Of a stretch of DNA of 64,000 bases, positions 24,337 to 34,005 are shown one piece after another. Made by a program: the position numbers and the translations under genes. The notes beneath the pieces are model-generated. The model saw only the letters and a list, made by a program, of their open reading frames with translations. It had not been told where the DNA came from and made no database searches. The stretch covers positions 310,001 through 374,000 of the forward strand of contig NZ_ATGG01000011.1 in NCBI RefSeq assembly GCF_000413855.1, written 5' to 3'. The stretch is from Acinetobacter gyllenbergii CIP 110306 = MTCC 11365. GTDB taxonomy: Bacteria; Pseudomonadota; Gammaproteobacteria; Pseudomonadales; Moraxellaceae. Numbering within the stretch: the first letter of the stretch is position 1; every line of letters starts with the position of its first letter.

Positions 24337-26823
24337 ATGGAAACGCAAACAAAAACATCGCCGAATAATATGAAAGTCAGCCTGCAGGTTGAAGGTATGA
24401 CCTGTGCCAGTTGTGTCGGCCGAGTTGAAACTGCGCTCAACAAAGTTGACGGCGTCCAATCTGCCTCCGTAAATTTAGCCACAGAACGTGCAGATATTAC
24501 CCTTGCCAAACTTGTCGATCGACAGATACTGATTCAAGCGATTGAACAAACAGGTTATGACGTCCCTGCCAGCAAGGTCGAGTTATCGATTGAAGGCATG
24601 ACCTGCGCTTCATGTGTTAGTCGTGTTGAAAAAGCCCTGAATGCGGTAAGTGGCGTAGAAACAGCCAATGTCAATTTAGCCACAGAACGCGCTACCGTAA
24701 CAGGTACAGCTAGCGTGGAAAACTTAATCGCAGCCATCGATAAAGCGGGTTACGATGCCAAAGAGATTCAAGCATCTATTCCAGATCAAAGCGAACAACT
24801 CGAGAAAAAAGATCAAGAAAGAGCTGAGCTTAAGCGAGACTTGATTATTGCGACAGTTTTAGCATTGCCTGTGTTTATTTTGGAAATGGGCTCTCATCTA
24901 ATACCAGGTGTTCATCATCTGATTGAACAAACCATCGGTATGCAAAATAGTTGGTATCTCCAATTCATTTTAACCAGCTTGGTCCTGATTATTCCGGGTC
25001 GCCGTTTTTATAGCAAAGGTCTCCCTGCTTTATTCCGTTTAGCGCCTGATATGAACTCTTTGGTCGCAGTCGGCACATTAGCAGCCTACCTATTTTCTTT
25101 GGTTGCGACTTTTACACCAAATTTGCTTCCCGCTGGAACGGTAAATGTCTATTACGAAGCCGCCGCTGTGATTGTGGCTTTAATCTTGCTCGGTCGCTTT
25201 CTTGAAGCCAAGGCTAAAGGTCGAACATCAGAAGCCATTCAGCGTTTAGTCAGCCTACAAGCAAAAGTTGCCCATGTTTCTCGTGATAATCAGGTGGTCG
25301 ATATTCCGATCGATCAAGTGCTTGCGGGCGATTTCGTGATTGTAAAGCCGGGTGAAAGAATTCCTGTTGATGGTGAAGTGATTGAAGGCCAAAGCTTTGT
25401 CGATGAATCAATGATTACTGGTGAACCGATTCCTGTTGAGAAAAACGTCGGCAACCAAGTGGTGGGTGGAACCATTAACCAGAATGGTACTTTAAGTTTT
25501 AAAGCAGTTGCTGTCGGTGGCGATACCATGCTGGCGCAGATCATTCGTCTGGTCGAGCAAGCGCAAGGCTCTAAAATGCCGATTCAAGCTGTGGTCGATA
25601 AAGTGACCTTATGGTTTGTACCTGCGGTAATGATTGCTGCACTACTCACCTTCCTTGTCTGGCTAATTTTTGGTCCTTCTCCTGCATTAACCTTTGCACT
25701 GGTCAATGCCGTCGCTGTGTTGATTATTGCCTGTCCCTGTGCCATGGGCTTGGCAACACCAACGTCGATTATGGTTGGTACTGGACGTGGTGCAGAACTT
25801 GGCATCCTATTCCGTAAAGGTGAAGCATTACAGTTGTTAAAAGATGCCCAAGTGGTTGCGGTGGATAAAACAGGTACCTTAACTGAAGGTCATCCAGTAC
25901 TCACTGATTTCGAGGTAACAGCAGCCTTTGAGCGAAATGAGGTGCTTAGTCGAGTTGCAGCTGTTGAATCTCTTTCAGAACATCCGATTGCCAAAGCGAT
26001 TGTCGATGCAGCTAAAAATGAAGGTCTGTCACTCGCAAAAGTTGATCGCTTTGATTCAGTGACGGGTATGGGTGTCAATGCTACTGTAAATGAAAACCAG
26101 AACATCTATATTGGTGCAGACCGTTATATGACTGAACTTGGACTGGATATCACGCCATTTTCCCATACAGCACAACGTTTGGGCGATGAAGGTAAATCTC
26201 CGCTCTATGTGGCGATTGATGGCACTTTGGCAGGGATTATTGCAGTTGCCGATCCAATCAAAGACACCACTCCTACTGCCATTCAAGCACTACATCAACT
26301 GGGTCTAAAAGTCGCCATGATTACCGGTGACAATGCGCGTACCGCACATGCGATTGCCAAACAACTCGGGATTGATGAAGTGATTGCCGAAGTTCTACCT
26401 GAGGGTAAAGTCAATGCCGTACAGGAATTGAAAGCAAAATATGGCAATATTGCCTTTGTGGGTGACGGTATTAATGATGCACCAGCATTGGCTCAAGCCG
26501 ATGTGGGTCTTGCGATTGGAACAGGTACAGATGTTGCAATTGAATCTGCGGATGTCGTACTGATGTCTGGGAACTTGCAAGGCGTTGCCAATGCAATTGC
26601 CCTCTCTAAAGCAACCATTGGCAATATTCATCAAAACTTGTTCTGGGCCTTCGCTTATAACACCTTATTGATCCCTGTGGCTGCGGGTGTGTTGTACCCA
26701 GCGTATGGCATCTTAATGTCGCCGATTTTTGCCGCAGCGGCAATGGCACTTTCAAGTGTGTTTGTACTGGGTAATGCCTTACGTTTACGCCGTTTCCAAC
26801 CGCCATCTGTAGCTAGAGGCTAA
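24337..26823 (+). CDS. copA: Cu(I)-exporting P1B-type ATPase CopA
   Basis: An 828-residue copper P-type ATPase with two N-terminal HMA domains (GMTCASC with Cys23/26 and Cys90/93) and eight membrane helices by family. The actuator TGEP is visible, and transmembrane metal site Cys466-Pro-Cys468 lies in IIACPCAMG. The phosphorylation site is Asp510 in DKTGT, the hinge is GDGINDAP, and the SEHP nucleotide motif is present. It pumps Cu(I) or Ag(I) from cytosol to periplasm. It is first in an operon with cueR (ATG 12 bp after the copA stop) and driven by a CueR promoter. Confidence 0.95.
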   Translation: METQTKTSPNNMKVSLQVEGMTCASCVGRVETALNKVDGVQSASVNLATERADITLAKLVDRQILIQAIEQTGYDVPASKVELSIEGMTCASCVSRVEKALNAVSGVETANVNLATERATVTGTASVENLIAAIDKAGYDAKEIQASIPDQSEQLEKKDQERAELKRDLIIATVLALPVFILEMGSHLIPGVHHLIEQTIGMQNSWYLQFILTSLVLIIPGRRFYSKGLPALFRLAPDMNSLVAVGTLAAYLFSLVATFTPNLLPAGTVNVYYEAAAVIVALILLGRFLEAKAKGRTSEAIQRLVSLQAKVAHVSRDNQVVDIPIDQVLAGDFVIVKPGERIPVDGEVIEGQSFVDESMITGEPIPVEKNVGNQVVGGTINQNGTLSFKAVAVGGDTMLAQIIRLVEQAQGSKMPIQAVVDKVTLWFVPAVMIAALLTFLVWLIFGPSPALTFALVNAVAVLIIACPCAMGLATPTSIMVGTGRGAELGILFRKGEALQLLKDAQVVAVDKTGTLTEGHPVLTDFEVTAAFERNEVLSRVAAVESLSEHPIAKAIVDAAKNEGLSLAKVDRFDSVTGMGVNATVNENQNIYIGADRYMTELGLDITPFSHTAQRLGDEGKSPLYVAIDGTLAGIIAVADPIKDTTPTAIQALHQLGLKVAMITGDNARTAHAIAKQLGIDEVIAEVLPEGKVNAVQELKAKYGNIAFVGDGINDAPALAQADVGLAIGTGTDVAIESADVVLMSGNLQGVANAIALSKATIGNIHQNLFWAFAYNTLLIPVAAGVLYPAYGILMSPIFAAAAMALSSVFVLGNALRLRRFQPPSVARG

Positions 26824-26834
26824 TGGAGGATCTT

Positions 26835-27293
26835 ATGAATATTGGTAAAGTGTCTCAAGCTTCAGGTGTAACCACCAAAATGATTCGTTATTACGAGCAG
26901 ATTGGTTTAATTCCAGCAGCGGGTCGCAGTAATGCAGGCTACCGCTCTTATTCTGACAATGATGTGGAACGTTTAAAATTTATCAAACGTAGTCGTGAGT
27001 TAGGATTCTCAGTTATAGAAATTACTGATTTACTCGACCTATGGAATAATCGCAACAGACATAGCGCTGATGTAAAGCAATTGGCACAAGCACATATCCA
27101 TAAGCTAGAACAACGTATTCAAGACCTAGAGCAAATGGCACAAACACTCCAGAACTTGGTCGATTGCTGTGCGGGTGACAATCGCCCCGACTGTCCGATT
27201 CTGGAAGGCTTAAAAGAGCCAAGTCATGAAATGAAGGACATCCATCATCATAATGATTTGCTCTCGCTATCCCCACTCACTGGGCGCAAGTAG
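26835..27293 (+). CDS. cueR: CueR-type copper-sensing MerR regulator
   Basis: A 152-residue CueR. The HTH is MNIGKVSQASGVTTKMIRYY. The Cu(I)-loop cysteines Cys112 and Cys120 lie in CCAGDNRPDCP, and Ser77 marks selectivity for monovalent ions in place of the Cys seen in divalent sensors. An extra Cys111 and a His-rich tail (DIHHHND) are notable. The ATG at 26835 is chosen because GGAGG lies 5-6 nt before it; an ATG at 26823 overlaps the copA stop. It activates copA and probably copZ and the DUF305 gene through the CueR boxes at 24272, 27619 and 28592. Confidence 0.93.
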   Translation: MNIGKVSQASGVTTKMIRYYEQIGLIPAAGRSNAGYRSYSDNDVERLKFIKRSRELGFSVIEITDLLDLWNNRNRHSADVKQLAQAHIHKLEQRIQDLEQMAQTLQNLVDCCAGDNRPDCPILEGLKEPSHEMKDIHHHNDLLSLSPLTGRK

Positions 27294-27300
27294 AACAGCA

Positions 27301-27331
27301 TAAAAGGCGATCTTATGATCGCCTTTTATTT
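27301..27331 (+). terminator. Rho-independent terminator after cueR
   Basis: Twelve-bp stem TAAAAGGCGATC/GATCGCCTTTTA, loop TTAT, followed by a T-run. Confidence 0.9.
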
Positions 27332-27351
27332 TTTATCCATTCCATGGATAC

Positions 27352-27377
27352 AAAAAAGCGGCTATATCAGCCGCTTT
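27352..27377 (-). terminator. Rho-independent terminator after copZ
   Basis: Stem AAAGCGGCT/AGCCGCTTT, loop ATATC; six A on the left give the T-run on the minus strand. Confidence 0.88.
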
Positions 27378-27392
27378 GTATTCATCAACAGA

Positions 27393-27581
27393 TTAACGTG
27401 GTGGAAAACCGGCTTCTGATAAAGCCTCAACTACTTGTTGCTGTGAGGCTGTAGTTTCAACTTTAACACTGCGGTTAGGTGGATCAGTAATCACTTTTGC
27501 ATTGGCGTCTACCGCTTGGATTGCACGGGTTACGCCACGTGCACAGCCACCACAGGTCATATTTTCAACATGAAATTCCAT
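27393..27581 (-). CDS. copZ: CopZ-like HMA-domain copper chaperone
   Basis: A 62-residue single ferredoxin-like HMA domain with MTCGGC (Cys10, Cys13), the size of a soluble copper chaperone. It would hand Cu(I) to the HMA domains of CopA. A CueR-type promoter (27619-27649) lies directly upstream. It is convergent with copA-cueR, separated by two terminators. Confidence 0.9.
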   Translation of the reverse strand: MEFHVENMTCGGCARGVTRAIQAVDANAKVITDPPNRSVKVETTASQQQVVEALSEAGFPPR

Positions 27582-27618
27582 CGTAAAACTCCATTCGGTT
27601 ATTTAAGAAGATATACAC

Positions 27619-27649
27619 ACTATAAAGGTTACCATAATGGTAAGGTCAA
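27619..27649 (-). promoter_or_regulatory. CueR-type promoter of copZ
   Basis: On the minus strand: TTGACC (27644-27649), 19-bp spacer with the near-perfect dyad ACCTTACC...GGTAACCTT, TATAGT (27619-27624). Confidence 0.88.
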
Positions 27650-27687
27650 GCCTTTTACACATTAAAATAAATACTATTTTCAGGTGA

Positions 27688-28029
27688 TCACTTTTTCTTT
27701 TCTGACACATAGTTGACGGTGTATTTAGGAATCTCGATTTCTAAAGACTGATCCTGAATATTCACCTGACAACAGAGTCTTGATTCTGGACTCAAGCCCC
27801 ACGCCCGATCCAATAGATCAGCTTCTATATCCCCAATTTCCTGTAAATTTTCAAAGCCTTTGCTTACAATCACATGGCAGGTGGTACAGGCGCCTGATAG
27901 GTCACAAGCATGTTCAATGTTAATCCCATGATCAAGTAAGCTTCTACAGAGGTTTGCGCCAGGTTCTATTTCAACAATAGCCCCTTCTGGACAGACTTTT
28001 TCATGTGGGAGAACGGTTATCTTAGGCAT
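27688..28029 (-). CDS. fdx: [2Fe-2S] ferredoxin, Fdx/adrenodoxin type
   Basis: A 113-residue ferredoxin. The cluster ligands are in CDLSGACTTCH (C-x5-C-x2-C) and the final Cys in RLCCQV. The VLPHEKVCPEGA opening resembles the Fdx of the ISC iron-sulphur system. No other isc genes are nearby. It sits between copZ and a DUF305 gene, both with CueR boxes, but has no recognised box of its own. Cu(I) damages iron-sulphur clusters, so a place in the copper response is attractive but unproven. Confidence 0.85.
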   Translation of the reverse strand: MPKITVLPHEKVCPEGAIVEIEPGANLCRSLLDHGINIEHACDLSGACTTCHVIVSKGFENLQEIGDIEADLLDRAWGLSPESRLCCQVNIQDQSLEIEIPKYTVNYVSEKKK

Positions 28030-28140
28030 AATTGCTACCTTTCTTTCTATCTAATTACGAAAAACTGTAATCAATAAAAGACTGTTGTGATTCAACCTCT
28101 TACTGATGGAACTATCAAATCAGGAATAAGATCGAAAGCT

Positions 28141-28452
28141 TTATAATAGATGCCTTGTTAACCAAGCATTGATCACTTTAATTTCAATATCTTGTGCCAA
28201 AATAATATTTTTTGCCAGCATTCGAATTTCTGGGTCAAAACCATATTTCAAGGCGACCTTGGCCATATCCACGATGACTTGATGATGTGGAATCATTCCA
28301 CGCATAAAATCGATGTCGGCATTGCCTGTGTAATTGATTTGCATATCAACCTGCATACGGCTCTTTAGTTCCATATAAGCACGCGTAGAGAGACTATAAA
28401 TATCACTTGAATCATTTTGGTTAGGCGTTATTGCCGATTGTTGTTCACTCAT
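28141..28452 (-). CDS. DUF305 (CopM-like) protein without signal peptide
   Basis: A 103-residue DUF305 domain: [23 protein letters not shown] (described by motif MIPHHQ) followed by [22 protein letters not shown]305 proteins such as CopM are His/Met-rich copper binders, usually exported. Here neither the chosen ATG (28452, AAGGA upstream) nor the longer form from 28506 has a signal peptide, so it may act in the cytosol. A CueR-type promoter (28592-28622) lies upstream, supporting a copper role. Confidence 0.82.
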   Translation of the reverse strand: MSEQQSAITPNQNDSSDIYSLSTRAYMELKSRMQVDMQINYTGNADIDFMRGMIPHHQVIVDMAKVALKYGFDPEIRMLAKNIILAQDIEIKVINAWLTRHLL

Positions 28453-28591
28453 TATTGTTTCCTTTCTATTCAGCAGCATCACATTCATTTCAGATGTGAT
28501 TGACATGCTATATGGATGAAAATAAAGGAAGTGACACCCTCAATAGATGAGAGTTTCTATTTCATGTGGCACAGTTACCTTTATGAAAGAC

Positions 28592-28622
28592 ACTGTAGTC
28601 CTTCCAATAATTGCAAGGTCAA
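28592..28622 (-). promoter_or_regulatory. CueR-type promoter of the DUF305 gene
   Basis: On the minus strand: TTGACC (28617-28622), 19-bp spacer with ACCTTGC...GGAAGG, TACAGT (28592-28597). Confidence 0.82.
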
Positions 28623-28683
28623 GCTATCCATTTACTAAAATTTTGAGTGGCTAAAAAACAAAGTTTTATCGGCTCTAAATAAA

Positions 28684-28710
28684 AAAAGTGCATGATCAAC
28701 ATGCACTTTT
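28684..28710 (-). terminator. Rho-independent terminator after OsmC-YcaO
   Basis: Eleven-bp stem AAAAGTGCATG/CATGCACTTTT, loop ATCAA; A-run on the left is the minus-strand T-run. Confidence 0.9.
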
Positions 28711-28731
28711 TAAAACAATATTTATTGTGTT

Positions 28732-30936
28732 TTAGCCATTTAAGCCAACCGCTTTCGCACGTGCTTTATGCAATTTCTTATAGCTATCAATTAAACGTAA
28801 ATGACGATCAAGCCCTTCCAGTTTCATACTGGTTGGGGTGAGACCATAGAAACGAACCGTGCCTTCAACAGAACCCACTACAGCATCCATACGCTCATTG
28901 CCAAACATACGGCGGAAATTGGTTTGGTAGTCTTCAAGCTCCATTTCATCATCGAGTAAGACTTCCAGCACCACATTCATGCATTGATAGAACAAACCAC
29001 GTTCTACCGTGTTGGTATTGTATTGCAAGAAAGTCTCAACCAATTCTTTCGCTTCTTCAAACTGCTCTAAAGCAAGATAGATCAACAGTTTTAATTCAAG
29101 CAGGGTTAATTGTCCCCATACCGTATTGTCATCAAACTCAATCCCGATCAAGGTGGTGATTTCGGTGTAATCGTCCAGTTCACATTCTTCTAAACGCTCA
29201 ACCAAAGCTTCCAGTTGCTCTTCATCTAAACAATGTAAATTGAGAATATCTTCACGGAATAAGATCGCTCGATTGGTATTATCCCAAATCAGGTCTTCAA
29301 CCAGATAAATTTCAGAATAATCAGGCACCAAGATACGACATGCGGTTGCACCTAAATGCTCATATACTGCCATGTAGACTTCTTTGCCCATTTCTTCAAG
29401 GATGCCGAACAATGCTGCGGCTTCTTCAGCATTTGAGTTTTCACCTTCATTGGTGAAGTCCCACTCGACAAAATCATAATCCGATTTGGCGCTAAAGAAA
29501 CGCCAAGAGACCAAACCACTTGAATCAATGAAGTGTTCAACAAAGTTGTTTGGTTCAGTGACTGCATTGCTTTGGAATGTCGGTTGCGGTAAATCGTTTA
29601 AACCTTCAAAACTACGGCCTTGCAACAATTCAGTCAAACTACGCTCTAATGCTACTTCCAAACTTGGGTGCGCACCAAATGAGGCAAATACGCCGCCTGT
29701 ACGTGGGTTCATTAAAGTCACACACATCACTGGGAATTGACCGCCTAACGATGCATCTTTAACCAGTACAGGGAAACCTTGCTCTTCCAAGCCTTGGATA
29801 CCTGCCACAATACTTGGGTATTTTGCCAATACCTCTTGTGGTACGTCTGGTAATGCAATTTCACCTTCCAAAATTTCACGTTTAACCGCGCGTTCAAAAA
29901 TTTCAGATAGGCATTGAACCTGCGCTTCTGCCAAGGTATTGCCTGCACTCATCCCGTTACTGAGATATAAGTTCTCAATCAGGTTTGATGGGAAATAGAC
30001 AATTTCATCATCGGATTGACGTACAAAGGGCAATGAACAAATACCACGTTCCGTATTACCTGAGTTGGTATCGTATAAATGCGTACCCAGTAATTCATCA
30101 TCTGAGTTATAAATTTCGAGACAATATTCATCCAAAATTTCTTTGGGTAATTCGCCATTTGGACCCGGTTTAAACCACTTCTCATCTGGATAATGTACAA
30201 ATTCTGCATTGGCAATGTCCTCACCCCAGAATTGGTCGTTATAGAAGAAGTTACAGTTTAAACGCTCAATAAACTCCCCTAAAGCCGAAGCTAAAGCACT
30301 TTCTTTGGTAGAGCCTTTACCATTGGTAAAGCACATTGGTGATTGTGCATCTCGGATATGCAACGACCAGACATTTGGTACGATATTGCGCCAAGATGCA
30401 ATTTCAATCTTCATGCCTAAACCAGCTAGAATTCCTGACATATTGGCAATGGTCTGTTCTAATGGCAGATCTTTACCCGCAATATAGGTGCTGCTTTCAG
30501 AAGCCAAGCTCGGCATCAACAAAGCTTGTGCATCAGCATCAATACTTTCAACTTCTTCAATGATAAATTCTGGACCCGTTTGGATTACTTTTTTAACCGT
30601 ACAGCGGTCAATTGAACGTAAAATGCCTTGACGGTCTTTTTCAGAAATATCAGCAGGTAATTCCACTTGAATTTTAAAAATCTGTTTATAGCGATTTTCA
30701 GGATCAACGATATTGTTTTGTGATAAACGAATGTTATCGGTTGGAATATCACGTGCAGCACAATACACTTTGACAAAGTAAGCTGCACATAATGCAGATG
30801 ACGCAAGGAAATAATCGAATGGGCCGGGTGCAGAACCATCGCCTTTGTAACGAATCGGCTGATCGGCGATTACCGTAAAGTCATCAAACTTCGCTTCTTG
30901 TCGAAGATTGTCGAGATAATTAACCTTGATTTCCAT
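28732..30936 (-). CDS. OsmC-YcaO fusion protein
   Basis: A 734-residue fusion. An OsmC-like domain (about 1-140) includes GPFDYFLASSALCAAYFVKVYC. A YcaO ATP-binding domain (about 160-560) includes NGKGSTKESALASALGEFIERL and the AEAQVQCLSEIFERAVKRE block, whose Glu/Gln residues bind Mg-ATP. A C-terminal acidic helical TPR-like region follows. It lacks the PxPxP tail of RiPP cyclodehydratases, so it belongs with E. coli YcaO-type proteins linked to RimO/ribosomal protein S12 methylthiolation, not to azoline RiPPs. It is a single gene ending at a terminator and appears unrelated to the HvfA locus. Confidence 0.9.
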   Translation of the reverse strand: MEIKVNYLDNLRQEAKFDDFTVIADQPIRYKGDGSAPGPFDYFLASSALCAAYFVKVYCAARDIPTDNIRLSQNNIVDPENRYKQIFKIQVELPADISEKDRQGILRSIDRCTVKKVIQTGPEFIIEEVESIDADAQALLMPSLASESSTYIAGKDLPLEQTIANMSGILAGLGMKIEIASWRNIVPNVWSLHIRDAQSPMCFTNGKGSTKESALASALGEFIERLNCNFFYNDQFWGEDIANAEFVHYPDEKWFKPGPNGELPKEILDEYCLEIYNSDDELLGTHLYDTNSGNTERGICSLPFVRQSDDEIVYFPSNLIENLYLSNGMSAGNTLAEAQVQCLSEIFERAVKREILEGEIALPDVPQEVLAKYPSIVAGIQGLEEQGFPVLVKDASLGGQFPVMCVTLMNPRTGGVFASFGAHPSLEVALERSLTELLQGRSFEGLNDLPQPTFQSNAVTEPNNFVEHFIDSSGLVSWRFFSAKSDYDFVEWDFTNEGENSNAEEAAALFGILEEMGKEVYMAVYEHLGATACRILVPDYSEIYLVEDLIWDNTNRAILFREDILNLHCLDEEQLEALVERLEECELDDYTEITTLIGIEFDDNTVWGQLTLLELKLLIYLALEQFEEAKELVETFLQYNTNTVERGLFYQCMNVVLEVLLDDEMELEDYQTNFRRMFGNERMDAVVGSVEGTVRFYGLTPTSMKLEGLDRHLRLIDSYKKLHKARAKAVGLNG

Positions 30937-31183
30937 GCGTGCACCTAAATATTCTTACGTGTTGCAAGCACATAAGATTGAAAATATTGAACTATAAGCC
31001 GAATCGTGGATAAGCAATAGACTTAAAAAAGTGTGGCTAAGGTCATCTCGTCACGGTATCTAAACACTGACCTTAGTAATGATGGACGCTATTATAGAAG
31101 TATTTTGTGTAATTGATAACTTTTGTCTGTTTTTCTAGCCTATTTATGAACAATTAACCCGATTTTTCGATATTTATCAAGAA

Positions 31184-32056
31184 TTAGAGCTGCATCGCAA
31201 TCTCAACAAAGGCTTTTGCAAGTGGTGTCATCTGCTGATTATTTTTTACCGCCAAACCAATTGAGCGTTTGATATTGGGAGATAATGGTCGTTTTACCAC
31301 ATTGGGGTACAACTGTAGAATATTTTTGTCTAGGGCTAAGTCAGCCACAATTGAAACGCCAGCACTGTGATTCACCATATTTAAAATCGACAAAATTTGC
31401 GACAAGTTATATTTAATCTGTGGCGTGAGTTGCGCAGTCTTAAACAGTTGCATGACATGGTTTTGACTACCCGCACTGGTCAAGATAAAAGGATACTCAA
31501 TCAGCTCTTGTAATTGCACTGCAGGCTTTTGTGCAATCTCTAAATCCGCTGGCAATAAAGCAACAAAAATATCCTCCAACACAGCAAAGCTATCAAAACG
31601 CGGTTCAGGCAACACCACAAAACCAAGATCAACTTTGCGTTCATCTATCCATTGCATGACCTCTTTATCAGTACCTTCCATGAGTAATACTTCTACATCA
31701 GGATATTGTTGCGCAAACTGCTTTAAAATAAGCGGAATAAGCACATTGGAAGATGATGCACCAAAAGATCCAATCCTTAAGATTCCAGTTTTTAGACCTT
31801 TGAGATCCATCACTTCTTGATGGATAATGCTAGAAACGTTCAAAATTTCATTCACATAAGGTAGTAAGCGTTGCCCTGCAGTAGTTAACTCCACTTCATT
31901 GTTATTTCGATAAAACAGCTGAGTTTCCCATTTCTTTTCCAATGCTTTGAGTGCATGTGAAATTGCAGACTGTGAAATATTCAGTTGCTGCGCGGTATAG
32001 GTAAAATTTCTTAATTCTGCCAGCTTTGAAAAGATTTCAAGTTGAGTCAGCGTCAT
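31184..32056 (-). CDS. LysR family transcriptional regulator
   Basis: A 290-residue LysR protein with the N-terminal winged HTH (LTQLEIFSKLAELRNFTYTAQQLNISQSAISHALKALE) and a LysR substrate-binding domain from about residue 90. It is divergent from the EamA transporter at 32146 with 89 bp between starts, so it probably controls that gene. This CynR/YwbI-like type is common beside exporters; the effector is unknown. Confidence 0.9.
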   Translation of the reverse strand: MTLTQLEIFSKLAELRNFTYTAQQLNISQSAISHALKALEKKWETQLFYRNNNEVELTTAGQRLLPYVNEILNVSSIIHQEVMDLKGLKTGILRIGSFGASSSNVLIPLILKQFAQQYPDVEVLLMEGTDKEVMQWIDERKVDLGFVVLPEPRFDSFAVLEDIFVALLPADLEIAQKPAVQLQELIEYPFILTSAGSQNHVMQLFKTAQLTPQIKYNLSQILSILNMVNHSAGVSIVADLALDKNILQLYPNVVKRPLSPNIKRSIGLAVKNNQQMTPLAKAFVEIAMQL

Positions 32057-32145
32057 AACACATCATTCATGAGTAAAAGCTCATTTTACTATAAAAATAA
32101 ATTAGTTTTACGATTTGGTTTGATTCTGTTTGGATTAAACATCTC

Positions 32146-33039
32146 ATGCGCCACTTAGCCATTTCCCTTTCCAGTTCTACGGTTTATTTCAAGCTGGTCT
32201 GTGTCGCTTTGATGTGGGGAGGCACCTTCATCGCAGGACGTATTGTTGCAGCAGAACTCTCTCCAACCCTATCTGCATTCTTACGTTTTATGCTCGCCGC
32301 ACTTCTGCTCATTCTCTTATTGCTGAAGACTACGGGCAACTTTCCAAGCCTTTCAGGCCAACAGCATTTTTATGCCATGTTAATGGGGTTAACAGGGATC
32401 TGTGCATATAACCTATTTTTCTTTGCCGCATTATCTCGAATTGAAGCAGGCCGAACCGCATTATTTGTGAGCTTATCACCAGTCCTGACGGTTTTGGCCA
32501 TGCGGATATTCTTTAAGGAAAGGTTGAAAAATATCAATTATTTCGGGGTTTGCATTGCCCTAATCGGTACCCTGACCGTGGTAAGCAAAGGTGCGTTTTT
32601 TAGTGCCTTGCAGCAAACCTTTGGTCTGGGGGAAATAATGATGTGTGGTGCCGTATTGAGCTGGGTGATTTATACGCTCAGCTTTAAACAAACCCAAGCT
32701 TCTGCATTAACCATGACCACCTATGCGGTACTTTGGGGTACAGGTTTTCTTTTAATCAGTGCATGGCCTGAATTGGGTTATCACGTGTTGACGGATATTT
32801 CATGGAGTAGTTGGCTATCCATTCTCTATTTAGGTGCTTTTGGGACAGTATTGGCATTTATTTGGTATGCACAGGCTATTCATCGCATTGGGGCATCAAA
32901 AACCATTATTTTTACCAATCTAGTCCCTATTTCTGCAGTTTTATTGGCGTATTTTATTTTGAAAGAACCGATTACATGGTCTATGGCAGTGGGTGCAGCC
33001 CTCAATTTCATCGGTATCTTATTAGTTAATAAAGCTTAA
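32146..33039 (+). CDS. EamA/DMT family transporter
   Basis: A 297-residue protein with ten predicted helices in two EamA repeats (ALMWGGTFIAGRIV at the first helix; ILYLGAFGTVLAFIWYAQAI and PISAVLLAYFILKEPI in the second). DMT proteins export amino acids, metabolites or drugs. It is divergent from a LysR gene that likely regulates it. Confidence 0.9.
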   Translation: MRHLAISLSSSTVYFKLVCVALMWGGTFIAGRIVAAELSPTLSAFLRFMLAALLLILLLLKTTGNFPSLSGQQHFYAMLMGLTGICAYNLFFFAALSRIEAGRTALFVSLSPVLTVLAMRIFFKERLKNINYFGVCIALIGTLTVVSKGAFFSALQQTFGLGEIMMCGAVLSWVIYTLSFKQTQASALTMTTYAVLWGTGFLLISAWPELGYHVLTDISWSSWLSILYLGAFGTVLAFIWYAQAIHRIGASKTIIFTNLVPISAVLLAYFILKEPITWSMAVGAALNFIGILLVNKA

Positions 33040-33065
33040 AAACAAAGTGCTATCTATCATCTTTA

Positions 33066-33094
33066 AAAAACTTAGCCATTTAGCTAGGTTTTTA
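33066..33094 (+). terminator. Terminator after EamA gene
   Basis: Imperfect stem AAAACTTAGC/GCTAGGTTTT with a 6-nt loop and T-run. Confidence 0.7.
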
Positions 33095-33131
33095 TTGACA
33101 CGCGATCAACAAATGCACAATACTTAGCTCT

Positions 33132-33491
33132 ATGGCTAAGTATGATTCTAAACTCGATTTGTTATTCAGTGCTCTCAGTGATCCAACGCGTAGAGAAATA
33201 CTCACTCGGCTGTCTTTCGGGTCAGCATCGATCACTGAACTGGCTGAACAGCATGATATGGCCCTGCCATCTTTTCTAAAACATTTAAATAAATTAGAGG
33301 AAGCAGGACTTATTCACTCAGAAAAAAATGGACGAATCAGAACTTGTGCACTGAGCCCCGAAGCATTCACCCCCATGCAAAATTGGTTAAGTGAGCAACG
33401 GGCAATCTGGGAACAAAGACTAAATCAATTTGATCGTTACGCACTCGAATTAAAAAGGAAAAGAGAAAATGAAACTGGATCCAAAAACTGA
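33132..33491 (+). CDS. ArsR family winged-helix regulator (SRPBCC-associated)
   Basis: A 119-residue ArsR-type HTH: FSALSDPTRREILTRLS, ITELAEQHDMALPSFLKHLNKLEEAGLI. It lacks the ELCVCDL metal motif, as is normal for the subgroup that pairs with AHSA1 proteins. Its end overlaps the next gene by 23 nt, indicating a two-gene operon with translational coupling. No clear ribosome site precedes the ATG. Confidence 0.88.
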   Translation: MAKYDSKLDLLFSALSDPTRREILTRLSFGSASITELAEQHDMALPSFLKHLNKLEEAGLIHSEKNGRIRTCALSPEAFTPMQNWLSEQRAIWEQRLNQFDRYALELKRKRENETGSKN

Positions 33492-33939
33492 CTTAAAACT
33501 CGAAAGAGTGATCGATGTACCACGTGAACTGGTCTGGGAATGCTGGACCACCCCAGAGCATATCAAACACTTCTTTATTCCTCGCCCCCACTCGATTAAA
33601 GCCTGTGAGATTGATTTAAGAGTCGGCGGAAAATTCAATACCGTCTTTGATGTTGATGGTAATGAAATCAACAATCAAGGTGTTTTTTTAGAGGTGATTG
33701 AAGGTGAAAAACTAGTGTTTACCGATACCTATACGGAAGATTGGAAACCTGCTGAAAATCCTTTTATGACCGCGATTCTATTGCTTGAAGATGCAGGCAA
33801 TGGTGCAACCAAATACACTGCAATTGCCAGACATCGTAGTGCTGAAACACGTCAGCAACACGAAGACATGGGTTTCTTTGAAGGTTGGGGAACCGTGGTT
33901 GATCAACTGGTTGAATATGCTAAAGCTCTAAAAGCATAA
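33469..33939 (+). CDS. SRPBCC/AHSA1 (Aha1-like START) domain protein
   Basis: A 156-residue helix-grip protein: KLERVIDVPRELVWECWTTPEHIKHFF at the start, DLRVGGKF, and a C-terminal GWGTVVDQLVEYAKAL helix. These are marks of the AHSA1 group that binds hydrophobic ligands. Paired ArsR-AHSA1 operons are widespread with unknown ligands. AAAGAG lies just before the ATG inside the ArsR gene. Confidence 0.88.
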   Translation: MKLDPKTDLKLERVIDVPRELVWECWTTPEHIKHFFIPRPHSIKACEIDLRVGGKFNTVFDVDGNEINNQGVFLEVIEGEKLVFTDTYTEDWKPAENPFMTAILLLEDAGNGATKYTAIARHRSAETRQQHEDMGFFEGWGTVVDQLVEYAKALKA

Positions 33940-33956
33940 TCGACACATGAGATATA

Positions 33957-33995
33957 AAAAATTCCTCAAAGTTTAAATCGTTTGAGGAATTTTTT
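33957..33995. terminator. Bidirectional terminator
   Basis: Ten-bp stem ATTCCTCAAA/TTTGAGGAAT flanked by A-run and T-run, between the convergent AHSA1 and GNAT genes. Confidence 0.9.
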
Positions 33996-34005
33996 ATGAC
34001 TCAAA

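Noticed and set aside
28732-30936. YcaO domain as evidence for a second RiPP pathway
   Set aside because: It is the OsmC-YcaO fusion without the PxPxP tail, no precursor peptide or dehydrogenase lies nearby, and it resembles E. coli YcaO.
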